A DNA stretch of 64,000 nt from Euwallacea fornicatus (lineage: Eukaryota > Arthropoda > Insecta > Coleoptera > Curculionidae), in assembly GCF_040115645.1 (NCBI RefSeq), contig NC_089554.1, positions 1,860,001 to 1,924,000 on the forward strand, in the 5' to 3' direction. Shown here piece after piece: positions 9,990 to 22,500 of the stretch (within the stretch, counting starts at the first letter, position 1; each line of letters opens with the position of its first letter). The position numbers were made by a program, and so were the translations under genes. The notes below the pieces were generated by a model, which was not told where the DNA came from, made no database searches, and saw only the letters and a list, made by a program, of their open reading frames with translations.

Positions 9990-12600
9990 TTAGTTATCAT
10001 ACGAACACTAAACGCGTTCTTACACGGGAAAGTTTGACCAATCAGAAACATGAGAATTTTTATCGTTTCAGATACCAAAAGGGACTTCGGAGATATAAAA
10101 AATGGACCTTTAAAAGAATCAAAGCAGGAAATTTATTTGTTTTGGATATCTACCCAAGGAAAAATATTTTATTGAATCGCAACCACCATCGGTCATTTCT
10201 GGCCCCCATTCCTTTTGTCCGGAGGCCTTTCCGTCAATCCAATAATAGCGAGCAGGGCGCGAGAAAATGTCTGCATATTTATTTTGATTTTCAGATTTGG
10301 AGTTTCCCTGATAAATAGGTCCAATATGAAGACAGTGGCGGGACAGAGTTATATATATCCGGAAAAATCTGAATATTTTCAAGTTCGTTCGTAGCGGGCA
10401 AAAAAATGTACTTTTTGAGACGGCTTCTGAATGGGCATTAAATTGCGCGCATTTGCACTCATTCAAGTGATAACGTACCTCTTATGGTTTGGGAGATCCA
10501 TACGCATTCCCGCAATTTTGCAGCATCCGTACTAATTTGCACTCTTCCATCTTCTCCATTTTCTTTCATAAAGGCGTGTCTCTTTATGTGGGACGAATTC
10601 AAGAGATTCGGATATTTAAGTATTTGATTTATTTGGCGACTTAAGTATTAATGGGTGACTGTAAATTTTGCATATCAGAAATTGGGAATACCATTAGTTT
10701 GTGGACATTCCGGGTTACGTATTCTCTTTATCGTTACTGCTAATGCTGACTTAGCAATTAAATTTAATTGGGATTAATGCAACGAGATAATTAGGTTCGG
10801 TAATTAGTTTTATAGGGGGTATCGATGAACCCATACTATTATTAATCCATAGGAATAACTTTCCTATCCAGCATATCGAGGGCATGTTTTCCGGGTTTGC
10901 CAATGGCACCTCAACTTTCCAACATGGCACCCATGTTGACCGTCTGGTCATTCAGCGTTTCCGAATCCGCCGCTTTAGAGTTCAGATGTGTTTCTTCGAT
11001 CTGAAATTGCTATGGACTAAAAACTGCAAATTTATGTTAAACCTATGCGTTATAATTATGTAGTTTTAAATCTTTTCAAAGAGTTTATCTTAGCTCGGGA
11101 CAAAGATACACATTATTCACGTGCGTGGCTACCTAACGCATTAAATTGCCTATATCAAGTACGCCACTGCATCCTTCAGATACATATGATAAATAGAGGC
11201 CTTGGAAGAATGGTTTATTGAAATGCCCCTGTGGATAAGTTTGCGGCTGAAATGTTATGGAATCACAAATAAGGAGGAAAAGAGGAGCACTGTCCCATTT
11301 TTATAGATTGGCTGTCTGTTTCCGATTATGTAGTTCTTATCTGAGTGACATAATGAATTGATTCTGTAGTTTCTAGTGTACAAACATGGTTTAAATTTAA
11401 GACACAGTTTTTCAAACCTTTCTTCAAAGAAGGTTGATAACCTCAATTTCGCCGACAGTGTCCTCCCATCCGAGATGCGCTCCGAAATAATTTGCTCTGA
11501 GAAATTCTATATGCTCAACTTATAAACTTCCAGCGACGACGAAAAGTTCGTCATGTTTGATGTAAAAGGAGTTGACATTAAAATTGAAATCCCTGCGCTA
11601 GAAGATTTTAACACGATCAAAGATCATTATAATTTAATTCAAATAGGTATGCAGGGTATTGCGACGACGTCGAAGACGGCAAAGACGCGCTGTTTTATTT
11701 GCTTAGAATATACGACGTGCATACTTTTAAAAGCGTAAATCAGGAAACTTAGATCTGATTCCAAATGCATAAATTAATATCAGAAATTTCTAGAAGGAAG
11801 TCCATTGGAACGACAGATAAAATAATATTCTTCGATAGATTAAGTGCCAAACGGGCCGCGGGCAATTTAATCATACACAAGAAACTTTAGGGGCCATATA
11901 TATAAAGAAAGCAGTTATCGATGATGGTAGGCATGATAACAGGAAGAACATTATTAGGAGACGTTGTATAGATGTCACGGGAGCCCCCGCGATGCACAAA
12001 CAACAAACAAAACGAGCGGGGTATCCTGATTTACGAGGGCAATTCTTCTTTATTTCTCTCTTGGCTCATGGATTCTCCTTGCCAATCTACTTATTTATCG
12101 AACTCGAATCATCCGATTCTGATAGCACGGTTCCGTTATCTTATTGTTAATAAAAATAAAGTTTAGGGTTACGAGCGGCGCTATTGCTATACTGGGTGGG
12201 CAATTATTGGTTTATTTTCGGATTAAATAGCTCCTAAAGAGCTGGGTGGAGGCGATAAATAAGTGAAAGTTGCCCAAAACGTTTAATAGAACGTTTTACT
12301 ATTTTCCTTGATATTGGGTAACTTTCCAAAATATGTGGTTGGGCGACCAGCGAATTTGGCTAATTTAACACTTAGCTCTACAATTTACGGTTTATTGTGT
12401 TCCTTGGCGCGTGTAGACCTCATGGATCCGAATACGCATCTCGAAAAAAGCGAAAGATATTTTTATGAATAACTGGAAGCTCTTTTCAAGTGAATTATAA
12501 AGTAAAATTACGCATTTACAGTGTTTAAAAGTGATTAAAGCACGTTAAAATTAAAATTTTATTGAAAGCTTTCTAAACTACATTGATTTATTCACAAGTC
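9990..12600. other. Long stretch without a recognisable gene
   Basis: Several 60-115 codon open frames occur on both strands (for example 10034-10318 and 10119-10466, which overlap in opposite directions). None shows a domain, repeat or splice support. No transposon ends were seen. Confidence 0.5.
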
Positions 12601-12609
12601 GTAAATATA

Positions 12610-13656
12610 ACTGAAAACGTTCATTTTTTTAACTTAAAACATTCTCAGCAGCCAAAAAAGATAAAATCTAACGCAAAATATGGCCTTCACGGTTATAAAT
12701 TACGGCTCTAATTCTATCGTCGATACTCTAAATGATATTGTCGATTTCCGCTTGTAATATCCTTCCCCATTCTTCTGGCGGTAGATTCCGACATCGAAAG
12801 GTACCGTAAATGTTGGTCATAACTGACGAAACTCTTAAAAAATTTAAATCTAGCGATTCTGTTGATCATGGCAATTCGACGATTCCTTCGTTGATCAACC
12901 AGTCCGTCACAATACCAGTGACATGTGGAGGCGCCTTGTCATGCATGAGGCGAAAGGTTTGGCCAACAACGCCAGCAAATGGTCGGGCCAAGAATGGCAT
13001 TGATACATTGGTGAGCTGTTAAGAATCGATTTGAAAAAACCAGGATGGTTTTGTCGTCCATTACTATTTCAGCTCATACCATTATTGTACCACCTTTGTA
13101 CGAATAGACTTCCTGGATATGTCGTAAACGTTCAATATTTATAGTCCGTCTCCACGTTCTTAATCGATGAGACTTGGGGCGAAATCCAAATCTGGATTTG
13201 TCAGTGAATAAAACTATAGGTCAATTAAGTCAATTCCAATTTCTATATTCTTGACACCGCTTTAATCTTACAGCGTGATTGCCTCTGGAAAAAGAGGGAC
13301 GTCTCAGAAGTCTTTGACTATGAAAATTGGCTTTATGTAAACAGTTTCTAACAGTATCTCGATCTATAGTCAAGGCGTGCCCCTTCGAAAATCTGCACCC
13401 ATTTCAGGTATTGTAATTGTTATTTGTTTTCCAACCGTTAAAACCAAAAATCGATCTTGAGCTGCAGTTGTAATGCGGCCACTTCCTGGGTATTGTTCGA
13501 CCGGAGTTCCAGTTTCCCTAAATCGTCGTCATAATCGACTGATTTGACACTTTAGGAAACACCCGTGTATTCAGCTACTGCAATTTGTCTCAAACCAGCT
13601 TGAAGAAAACGTATCGCTCGATTCATCTGATCCAGAGTTAAATGTTGTCGTTCCAT
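12610..13656 (-). pseudogene. Tc1-like transposase pseudogene (element C)
   Basis: The minus-strand start at 13656 reads MERQHLTLDQMNRAIRFLQA, then a helix-turn-helix region continuing to GSGRITTAAQDRFLVL-like sequence in a shifted frame near 13440-13500. The core near 13060-13220 reads VLFTDKSRFGFRPKSHRLRT, and the next line IERLRHIQEVYSYKGGTIMV. The DES of the first catalytic motif is DKS: the Asp remains, the Glu is lost. Downstream parts near 12640-12990 are heavily shifted and lack a readable second catalytic motif. I could not match terminal inverted repeats, so element limits are not given. An old Tc1-like copy. Confidence 0.82.
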
Positions 13657-13956
13657 GGTAAAAGATAGTATTTTCAAAACACCTGCTAAACACTAGTTAG
13701 TGTCGAAAAAACGAAATTGAGTGAATCTCATAATTTAGCAGAGTACAAAATTGTGATTTTTTTATATCCACAAGAAAATCGTTTATTTAATTTTTGTTTT
13801 TCCCAATCATTTGAGATATACGTGGAGAGTAAGAACTTGTACTAATATAATACATTATAAACTATAATTGAAATAACTTGTTATCTGTTTTATGACTTTT
13901 TCAAAATACCCCGAGATTTTTCCGATTTCTGTAGTTGACCCATTGTGAAGCACTTA

Positions 13957-15388
13957 CAGTAAAGTGCGCAGATCAACTTTTGAAAAATTAATGTAATTAG
14001 AGTTTTAATAGTTATAAATATTTCGATATAGGTTCAATATGAAACCAGTGTATGTTCAAATAGTTTTACAAAAAAATATCTTTATTTTTTATGAAATTTT
14101 ATATTAACAATAGAATTTTTTGGCGGAAAAAAGTTCAGCAAGTTATCAAACTATGCTAAATATTTAGCTTAAAATTTATCAAAATCACAATTTACACTAA
14201 AAAAATAAAATATTTTAGAAAATATCCATGCTCATCCATACGTCTTTTAAAGCACTGAACAAACAGTTCATTTTGATTCTTACAGGTCATATCTGTGATT
14301 TTCCGATCTAAGATTTCCCAGACGTTCTCTGTGGGATTTAGATTGGGATATTGTGAAGGCTATTCCAAAACCTGTATTGCCCTCTCTCTTGAATTATCCT
14401 ATTGGAAAATGTGTCTTAAGAACATAATATTGTCCGTATATCGCACCATTTGTTTCTTTAAGATTTCCTTATATTGAAATCTACTCATATGACCATCTAT
14501 TTTGTAAAGGGAGTTAATACCATAGCAGGAAAAACAAACCCATACTACTATCGACTCACCCCCGTGCTTCACTGTAAGACAGGTATATTTTGAATGGAGA
14601 CATTCATTTTTAGAACGGCTCACGTAGGTGATACCATCACTATTAAATAGTAAAACTTTGATGCATCGTTTCAGATCACTTCTTCCAGTCCTGCTATATT
14701 TAATGAAAATGTTGTCGTGTAAAATTAAGTCGGGCACGTCTATATCTTTTGGATAAAAGAGGTTTTTTGGATAGTGTTCTTTCATATAATTTGTCTTCAA
14801 GTAACCTGTTTCTTATCGTTTTAGATGTCATTTCAACGCCAAGTTCATCAGAAACGCGGCCCTTAATTTTTTCGATCCTGGAAAGAGTTCATTTTTTGCA
14901 ATTTTTAATACTTGTTTATCTCGGTAACGGTTGGTTTTCCAGGGTCTGCCACACTTCCTTTTTGCATTAGAGATGCCGGACACTCGATATTGTCAGATAA
15001 TTCGACAAACAATTGATTTATTTAAATTCAATGGTTTACCAATATTTGCTTGCTTTTGACCACTTCTATGAAAATTAACAACGCGTTCTTTTATATTCAC
15101 TGATAAATATTTGCCTCGAGACATTTTTACCAACGATATATGACGAATGAAATAAATTTTAAGGTAAATATTATATTTGTTATAATTTTACAAGTTGTTT
15201 TACTTTTTTTCGCCAAAAAATACTATTTTTAATATAAAATTCGAAAAAAAAATAAAAATAAAGATATTTTTTGTAGAAGTATTCATGTTTTGTAGAAGCT
15301 TCATATTGAACCTATACCTAAATATTTATAATATTTAACTCTAACTATATAAATTTTTCAAAAGTTGCTCTACATTTTTCCATCACCG
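13957..15388 (-). mobile_element. Tc1-like DNA transposon with long TIRs (element D)
   Basis: The element is 1432 bp flanked by TA at 13955-13956 and 15389-15390. Terminal inverted repeats run about 190-200 bp (13957-14147 and 15186-15388). They share landmarks such as CAACTTTTGAAAAATT, ATAGGTTCAATATGAA and the stretch around TTTTTTGGCG at the inner side. The arms have several small gaps and mismatches. Confidence 0.88.
14192..15124 (-). pseudogene. Tc1-like transposase pseudogene in element D
   Basis: The start at 15124 reads MSRGKYLSVNIKERVVNFHR, with a helix-turn-helix segment (QANIGKPLNLNKSIVCRII) broken by TGA. A 133-codon open piece at 14399-14800 carries KNLFYPKDIDVPDLI and GGESIVVWVCFSCYGINSLY, the Tc1 core. 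The C-terminus in another frame reads PSQYPNLNPTENVWEIL near 14330-14390, with the third catalytic Glu in TENVW retained. The stop is at 14192-14194. At least three frame breaks make it inactive. Confidence 0.87.
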
Positions 15389-15417
15389 TAAATAGCAGCA
15401 GCACTTGAAAGCATATA

Positions 15418-16234
15418 AAGGGTGTCCCAAAAGAACGCCATTATTAAATTTGGTGTCATTTTTTTCTGACATTCTTTGACTGTCAAACTTTTTTGACAAT
15501 TTCATTTTTAAAAAGTCCCCAATTTTTAAAATTGGACCGATACTCAACACAACAATTTGTTATAGCTATTAAATAGTATTTCAAAAATGGAGACATTTTG
15601 ACTGCCACGATACGCTAATTGCGTCCAATTTTTGAGCATTAATATGTTGCAAACGTGTTATTTTTTGGTGTGAATTTCGGGCGGAAGGCAACATTAGATT
15701 ATTTTTCTTTGAGAACACTGGCGGAAATGCAGAAACGTCAATGGCGAATCATGTCAGAGGACGTTATCCCAGTTTCTTGTGCCTCAAATAAACAGGATTT
15801 ATGTCGAATATGTGTGGTTCTAAGAGGACGGTGTCACTTGCAATACATCACATGAAACAATAGCATTGTTGTGCGAGATTTTTCTGGTCGTCTAATCATC
15901 CGTTTGGGCCACCTAGATCGGGCGATTTGACGCCATTGGACTTTTTTTTTGGGTGTTTTTAAGTCGAAATTTATGTGACCAAGCCCGCTACTCTCCAAGC
16001 TTTGAAACAGCAAATTAGACACTGAAATCCAACTCGTTTAGTTCAGAAAAATTTTAAAAATTTTGTTAAAAAAAGGCTAATAAACCAGCAACGCTGGAAT
16101 TGGCATTTATCAGATATATTGTTGCGTACATAATTTTGACATCTGTGTTTTATGATTAAATGATAATTTTAGTGTTTTCTAAAAACAGTGTTTTATTTTA
16201 AATTTACATTTTGCGCTTTTGATGGGGCACTCTT
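15418..16234 (+). mobile_element. Internally deleted mariner-like element (DD41D-type relative)
   Basis: The element is 817 bp flanked by TA at 15416-15417 and 16235-16236. The ends are AAGGGTGTCCCAAAAGAACGC and the inverse of AAGAGTGCCCCATCAAAAGCGC, trimmed here to the readable part. The + strand keeps an N-terminal scrap (TQQFVIAIK near 15560) and a C-terminal segment near 15895-16130 (WTFFFGCF, VTKPATLQALKQQIRH, WNWHLSDILL) that matches the tail of transposases like the one at 45295. The catalytic core is mostly missing. Too short to have coded a full transposase. Confidence 0.75.
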
Positions 16235-16236
16235 TA

Positions 16237-16824
16237 CGCCTAGCAAGAGTTATACAAAAAACATATTGATGCAGTTAATTTTAGCTTTCACCGACAACAG
16301 GGAGAGATTTCGTAGGGCTCGGTAGTAAAATCACCAATCATTCATTACTATATACCACTAACTCTATTATAGGGGCAGGTAAGGCCAGTGGATATCTAGA
16401 ACAGTTGAAGATTTTACTAGTACAGCGTCACTGTTCTCGACTTCATCGTCAGTGAATCCCTAATAATAACGTCATCATTCCTAGAAATGCAATCAATTTC
16501 GAGAATATTTCCTACAGATGATCTGTACTTTGCTTATATGGTCATTAAAAGAACGTTTTTTCATTCATTTAAAGTGGAAAACCTTAAAATGTGACCTCGT
16601 CGAATTCGGAGATGTGTGAGTATATGGAATGAAGGGGGCAGAAAATGAGATTAAAAAGCTGGTGCGTCAGCTGCGCATCGCTGCTTCTGGATTTCCCTAA
16701 GTAACAGAAAAATATATCCTAAGTAGTCAATAGATCGAAAAAAATTCGAAAACTATTGCAACCTTCTACGGATTCGGAAAACTCTATGTTGGCATTCAAG
16801 TTTGGGACAACCTGTGCATATATA
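16237..16824. other. Spacer without a recognisable gene
   Basis: No open frame above 60 codons and no element ends seen. Confidence 0.5.
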
Positions 16825-16826
16825 TA

Positions 16827-17449
16827 CAAGGTGAGTCGGGAGGATCGTGCTAAACTTCAGGAGCGTGTTGTACATGAAAAATAAGTGTAAAAAAACTCAA
16901 ATGTTGTTATCCGATTTTCGTTTGTTTACAAGTTATAGCGTAAATAAAATTAAAACATAAAATTAAAAAAATTTATAAATTTCATAAGAAATTCCATAAA
17001 TGAACGTTTGGATATCATAGTAAATGTTCAAAAATATTGCCATTAATTTCTAAACATTTTCGGCTTCGTTTATGAAGAGCATTCGTTGCGTTCCTGATTG
17101 TTTCATGTCTTTCTTTAATGGCAGCTGCAGCATTTCTAATGCGTTGAATTAGTGCATCTTGAGTGTCCACTTTTACTCTGTACACTTCAGTTTAAACCAA
17201 CCCCACAAACAATAGTCTAGTGGTGTGAGGTCTGGAGACCTTGGAGGCCAACTAATAGGGCCACCACGATCAATCCAACGTCCAGGAAACGTTTCGTCTA
17301 AATGTTGCTTAACCTTTATGTTTTAATTTTATTTACGCTATAACTTGTAAACAAACGAAAATCGGATAACAACATTTGAGTTTTTTTACATTTATTTTTC
17401 ACGTACAACACGCTCCTGAAGTTCGGCACGAACCTCCCGACTCACCCTG
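16827..17449 (-). mobile_element. Non-autonomous mariner-like element with 134-bp TIRs
   Basis: The element is 623 bp flanked by TA at 16825-16826 and 17450-17451. The TIRs are 134 bp (16827-16960 and 17316-17449) with about six mismatches by eye, so around 95% identical. The ends read CAAGGTGAGTCGGGAGG and the inverse of CAGGGTGAGTCGGGAGG. Between the arms the minus strand keeps only the transposase tail: GGPISWPPRSPDLTPLDYCL, then LWGWFKLK, then a Lys/Arg-rich end with INGNIFEHLL. The third catalytic Asp in PLDY is present; everything upstream of it is deleted. It would depend on an enzyme supplied elsewhere. The close match of the arms suggests a fairly recent insertion. Confidence 0.9.
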
Positions 17450-17451
17450 TA

Positions 17452-18784
17452 TATATATTTTGAATAGGCTCTAAAGCATTTCACTTTTTTCTCTCTTTAT
17501 TAATTATAGAAAACTTAAGTAAAATTTAATTTAACGAAATTTTCCTTGGAAAACTCCATCGTAGGCTCCATCGGTGTTTAAAGCCCCCAGGCTCGCGATT
17601 TCCATCTCTCGATCTCGTAGCGTCGAGCAACGACATCCCATAGAAAAGAGGAGACGGGGTAAAAGATTTACGCTCCCGGAGTACATTATCTTGTAGTCTG
17701 AGTCGGCTAATTACGGCCTATGATACCACATTAGCCTGGAGGTCTCTACGGTGCTGCCGATAACCGGCCCGACCCCATGGAGTGTTGTCCTCGGGCGAGG
17801 ACCACGAAAATCAAGTTACTCTAAATGCATTCGCATGCTCAGTATTTTTTTGGGGGTTTTATTGTTAGCAACAGTGAACCTTTCACGGATCATTCACGGA
17901 TTCTGATTCCCGAAGAAAAAAACTTTCTGACCCTTTCCGGCGTATGAAATTTTACTAGATCCTCTTAGAAGCATAAATTTAAAATTAAGAAAAAAAATTC
18001 CTTTGCTCATCTTTCTCCTGAGCAGTTTAGCTAATGGCAGGAAACGATAACATTTTTCTTCCAGTTTTCATTAGGTATATAAGTACGAAACGTAAATTCT
18101 TGTGCCATAAACCGTTGAAGAAAAAAACTCCTTCTGATGATAAATGAAGTAGGCACTTAATTTCTCTTGGCCCATTAATGGAAATTAAAGGAAAACTCAT
18201 TTCGATTCACGTTTCCTATTATGGCGAAAGGGTTAGAGTTTAAGAGGCGAGAGTAAACAGTGCGATGTATCCGACAATGTTTGCAGGGCGAGCAGGCGAT
18301 GACAAATTGCAGGGCCAAGGTGGCCGGTGATAAAAGGGCCGCGTTTAGCGCCGGCCACCGGTCGACTAATGATAGTCCTGTCCGCCCCTTAATGCCCTTA
18401 TTTCGCCTTTGATCTAGTGCCGACACCTCGGCCCTTACTCCAGCCACAGGATCAATTGATTAGAATTACCCGCTGATTTAGACGTAAACGATTTTCGAAG
18501 CACTTTGCACTAGATTAAGTTCCCTTATGCCTCGGACCTGACAGAGACACCCATTATACCAACAGGAAATATTCAACGAACAGTAGAGTTGAGTAACCTC
18601 AATGGTACATCGAGAAAATTTATTCTTCCATTCTTACATCATTAAATTGCAAATTACGTAAAGATGACAAATAAACAATTACTGATTAATGAAGCGTTAA
18701 GCGTGCGTAATAGTATCATGTGACAGTGTTACGTATTAGATAATCACAACCGTGATAACTGCACCTCGATTACGGTATTACAAG
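17452..18784. other. Gene-free stretch with two GC-richer blocks
   Basis: Blocks at about 17570-17830 and 18280-18450 are clearly less AT-rich than their surroundings. The second contains GGCCGGTGATAAAAGGGCC and CTTAATGCCCTTATTTCGCC. They lack convincing exon structure; the minus-strand open frame at 18175-18447 has no recognised domain. Conserved non-coding DNA is one possibility. Confidence 0.3.
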
Positions 18785-19575
18785 AAGAGTCTTAGAATTC
18801 GATCTAATACTTAAATTTAAAAAAAAAGTGTGGAAACAATTTCTCTATTTCTCATCATAGTCTCCTTTAACATTGATATACTTCTGCCGGCGATGTTCAA
18901 AGATTTCCATACCATTTTTATAGTAAGAAGCTTCGAATATGTCAAAGTAAGCATCAACTTCCGACTCTATTTCTTCATCATTGGCAATCTCTTTTTCCCG
19001 AGCCACATATTCAAGTTAGGAAATAGAAAATAATCTGACGGTACTAAATCTGTCGAATATGGTGGATGTGGAAAAAGTTCGGAACCAAATTGGTTGATTT
19101 TGATTATCGCGATGACGGATGTATACACTGGTAATTGATGAGACAAGATTTTCTTTTCCGCCAAATGCCGTATTTTTTTCTAATTTATTCTCTCAAACGC
19201 TGCAATAAATTTGTATAATATTCTCCGTTTTTTTTTGCTTTAGGCAGATAGTCAATGAAAATATATTATTTGCATGTCAAAAAACTGATGCCATCACCTC
19301 ATTGGATCCACCACTGGGGAGTTCGTTGCGATAACCGGTACTACTGCGTTCATACGATGCCACCCAATATTTTACAATTGATAGTGAAAGACCAGATTTT
19401 ACCAGAATAGAATCTAATTCCATTTTGATGATGGATGGACTAAAATACAAATTAACGCAGCACTCTCAAAGTTTAGGCAAGAGCTTTTTAAGGTTAGGTT
19501 TCTGTAATGTTTGCAAATTTTTAACAAAAAATCACCATCTATATGCCGGGGAGGCCGCTTCTGGGACTATGCTCA
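18785..19575 (-). mobile_element. Mariner element mar-A, copy 2, internally deleted
   Basis: The right end reads CTTCTGGGACTATGCTCA followed by TA at 19576-19577, a mutated form of the mar-A terminus. The left end near 18785 is degraded (GAAGAGTCTTAGAATTCG). The minus strand carries the transposase start region (LSPSIIKMELDSILVKSGLS near 19370-19440, then VKYWVASYERS). It jumps at about 19295 directly to the segment that begins MASVF and LTICLKQKKTENIIQIY. The central third of the gene, including the first catalytic region, is missing. At 791 bp it is the shortest of the four copies. Confidence 0.82.
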
Positions 19576-19577
19576 TA

Positions 19578-22500
19578 TATGGTGTGTTTGTATTATACGT
19601 TTATGGCCATTTTACTGTAAACACAATACAATGACATGGACGGTTATTATTACTTTGATGTGATAAAACTGGGAAAGCCGTAGGAAAAATGCAGTGTTTT
19701 TCTCGGCGAAATGCATGACCTTTCGTTTCGCGCGTAATACGCTGCTTCGTGCTCTAGTAGTGTAATGTACCATTACTTTCTCGATCTTTCAGTTGTTGAA
19801 AAGTGGTGTATTTTTTAGCTTTATATTGTTCTACCCGTACCGAAGTTTTATTTACCGTTTTCTAACGAGACACATTTCGACAATTTCCAAGTATTTACAA
19901 ACTTTGCACTGGATTAAGTTCTTTTATACCCCAGGCGTAAAACGCGGACCTACTTGAGTGACAACAAAAATTCAAATTACAATGAAGTGGAAAGACTAAT
20001 TCCATTATGAAATTTGCATCGCGCCGAATGCAATTAAGTCGGCTAATGAAGATAATGTCTCAGTTGGAACAGGGGCGACAAAACAAAAAGAACTGTCGCT
20101 TCTTAGTGTTTGTATTCCGAATACTTCAAACATAAATCTAGAGGTAAATGATCGGTTAGCGCGAACCCCACTCGAGGGATTTTTAGCCCTAAGCTCTCGC
20201 AACTTCAATCTTTTTTCCTGGATTTATCGTTGCAATTCTGCAAGAAGCAAGTGAAGTCGTAAAATTCAGGAAAGAATCGAAATTTAAAAGAATTTTAAAA
20301 CGCGTTACCTTTCTAACAGGTTGAATTGGTGTCTCCTAGAGAAAACTTTTTTCTTAAAGACGAGAAAGTTCCACCATACCAGGTTGTGGCTTGAGGTGTG
20401 GCATTTGAGGGATGGTGGAGCGATGTTGTCGCCCCTGATAATTTTGCCATTACACTTAAGATCGAGGAAGGTATGTTTAGTGCATCTTCAAGAGGTGCTG
20501 GCTAAACCTTACACCTCATCGAATTCGAACTTAATGAATTTCAACTGAATAATCACCTCAAAGGCCCTCACAAAATAAAATGTATCTCAGAACAAAATTC
20601 CCGCTCCAACCTCAATTGCAGTAAAATGTCTAGGACCATCCTTCCGCTGAAATATGCCTGGAAATACATTGTGGTCATCGTGAATCTGGCGAGTCTCCCA
20701 AGACTGACATTGCAGGAATGTCTTGCCATATTACTGTTAAATTCTTAGCCGGAATTCTTGCGATCTTCTCCAGATTGTGCGGTAATTGACTAGAAATATT
20801 TCAATTTGGGACATAAAAGAACAAATAAGGCGGATAAAATTGTTTCAGACATTTGGAGGGTGGCACTCCGCAGATGGTATATTCATCGAAATGGGTGCCT
20901 ATGTGCTCGCATTAAAAATGAATTTTAATAGCGCTGAAAATCGACCCACACCAAGGGAGAAATACTTCCAATCATGAAACTTAATGAGAAATATAGACTT
21001 TCGTTTGCCTGGGCTGAAATAAGGAAGAATAAAAAATAATTTGATTTCCCCAAAAGCGCACGGGGGGCATGTTTAAAAAACAAAAGAGCATCTTTAGAGA
21101 GAAACTCGTTAAGGCAAACACCCTCTTTAGTCAGTTGTTTTTTAAATCGAGTGTTTCCCCCGGCTTAAAAAGGCAGGTTGTTTAGTAGGTGTTAGAGCGA
21201 CATTCATTGCCACTTCTTTTTAGTGGGGCCTACTGTGTTTTGATGAAGTTTTTTAATGAGACAGTTTCACTTTAATAACGTCATTTCAGTAAGACGGGAA
21301 ATGCAATGTGAAATTCCTCCTCGCATTTCAGATGTAGCAATTAAACACACATTAAAACTGAAATTATTTTCACTGTGCTCACTTCACATATACTGCTTTG
21401 AATATAATACTCCTTCATAATAATACACGGAAAGTCGAAAACTTGGCGTTATTGAAAAGTTAAATTAGAAGGGCGAAAACATACCTGAGTAACTGATATG
21501 TTATTAGTCTTTAAGTGTTAAGATGCTTTTAATGAACTTGGCTTAAATATTATATCTTCCCCTATTAATTGAAAAGTAGCAATATATTGTGAGAAGGACC
21601 ATATACGTAATGGAGGAGGGCGCAAAGTTTGCTAAGGACTCGACGAACATTATATCGAGTTTCCAATTATTATTTCTATTCTTATACAGAGTGACTTATT
21701 TAGACGCGCCCACTTTGGTCCTCTGAGAAACGGTGACAGTTATATAGCAGAGAAGTTTCAGTTTTTGGAAAGTTTTAATAGGACGTGAAGAACGTTGTCA
21801 AATTGGTTTCGGTATCTAAGATTATTTTTTTAAATCTATTACAATTTTTCCCTCGTGTTCCCGCTCTACAACATAAACCCATATAAAAAGCGCTTTTTAC
21901 GATTGAAAGATAAATATATCATTCACTTTTTTTTGTAGTTAACATTGCACCACATCGCCATCATCAATATTTTTGTTGCACCTGTAACTTGTTCTTTGGT
22001 AGAATTCCGCAAATAGGAAAATTCACTGGGGCCGTATCGACAGAACTAGGCGTTTAACTAAAAAGACGAGAGAGATAAAGAAATGAACGGATGCCACATT
22101 GATCTTACAGAAATATGAAATAACAACGCTGGGTGGAAAAAAGTGAGTTGATATGTATATCTTGAACATCTACATATCATCTTACAATGATAATTCGTCT
22201 ATGTTGTCAAGAGGAACAAACATGTCACCTTCTCGCAGGAATCATTGGCGGACACATCTAAATAAGACACCCTGTAGAAATTCTTTATTGCCTTATTTTG
22301 TTTCCCCAGCTATGAGTGGACAGGAGAACAAAAAATCAATCGTAATTAGTTTTTAAAAATTTTCAAGATCTGAATAATTTCACATATAAGCAGAACAGAC
22401 TGCCTACTAGTATCGCTAAAGCAATTTTTTAACACGATATCCCCGGATCTCTTTTGGTAATATATTTAGATCGTAATACGCAGGGAGAAAAGTTTTTTTG

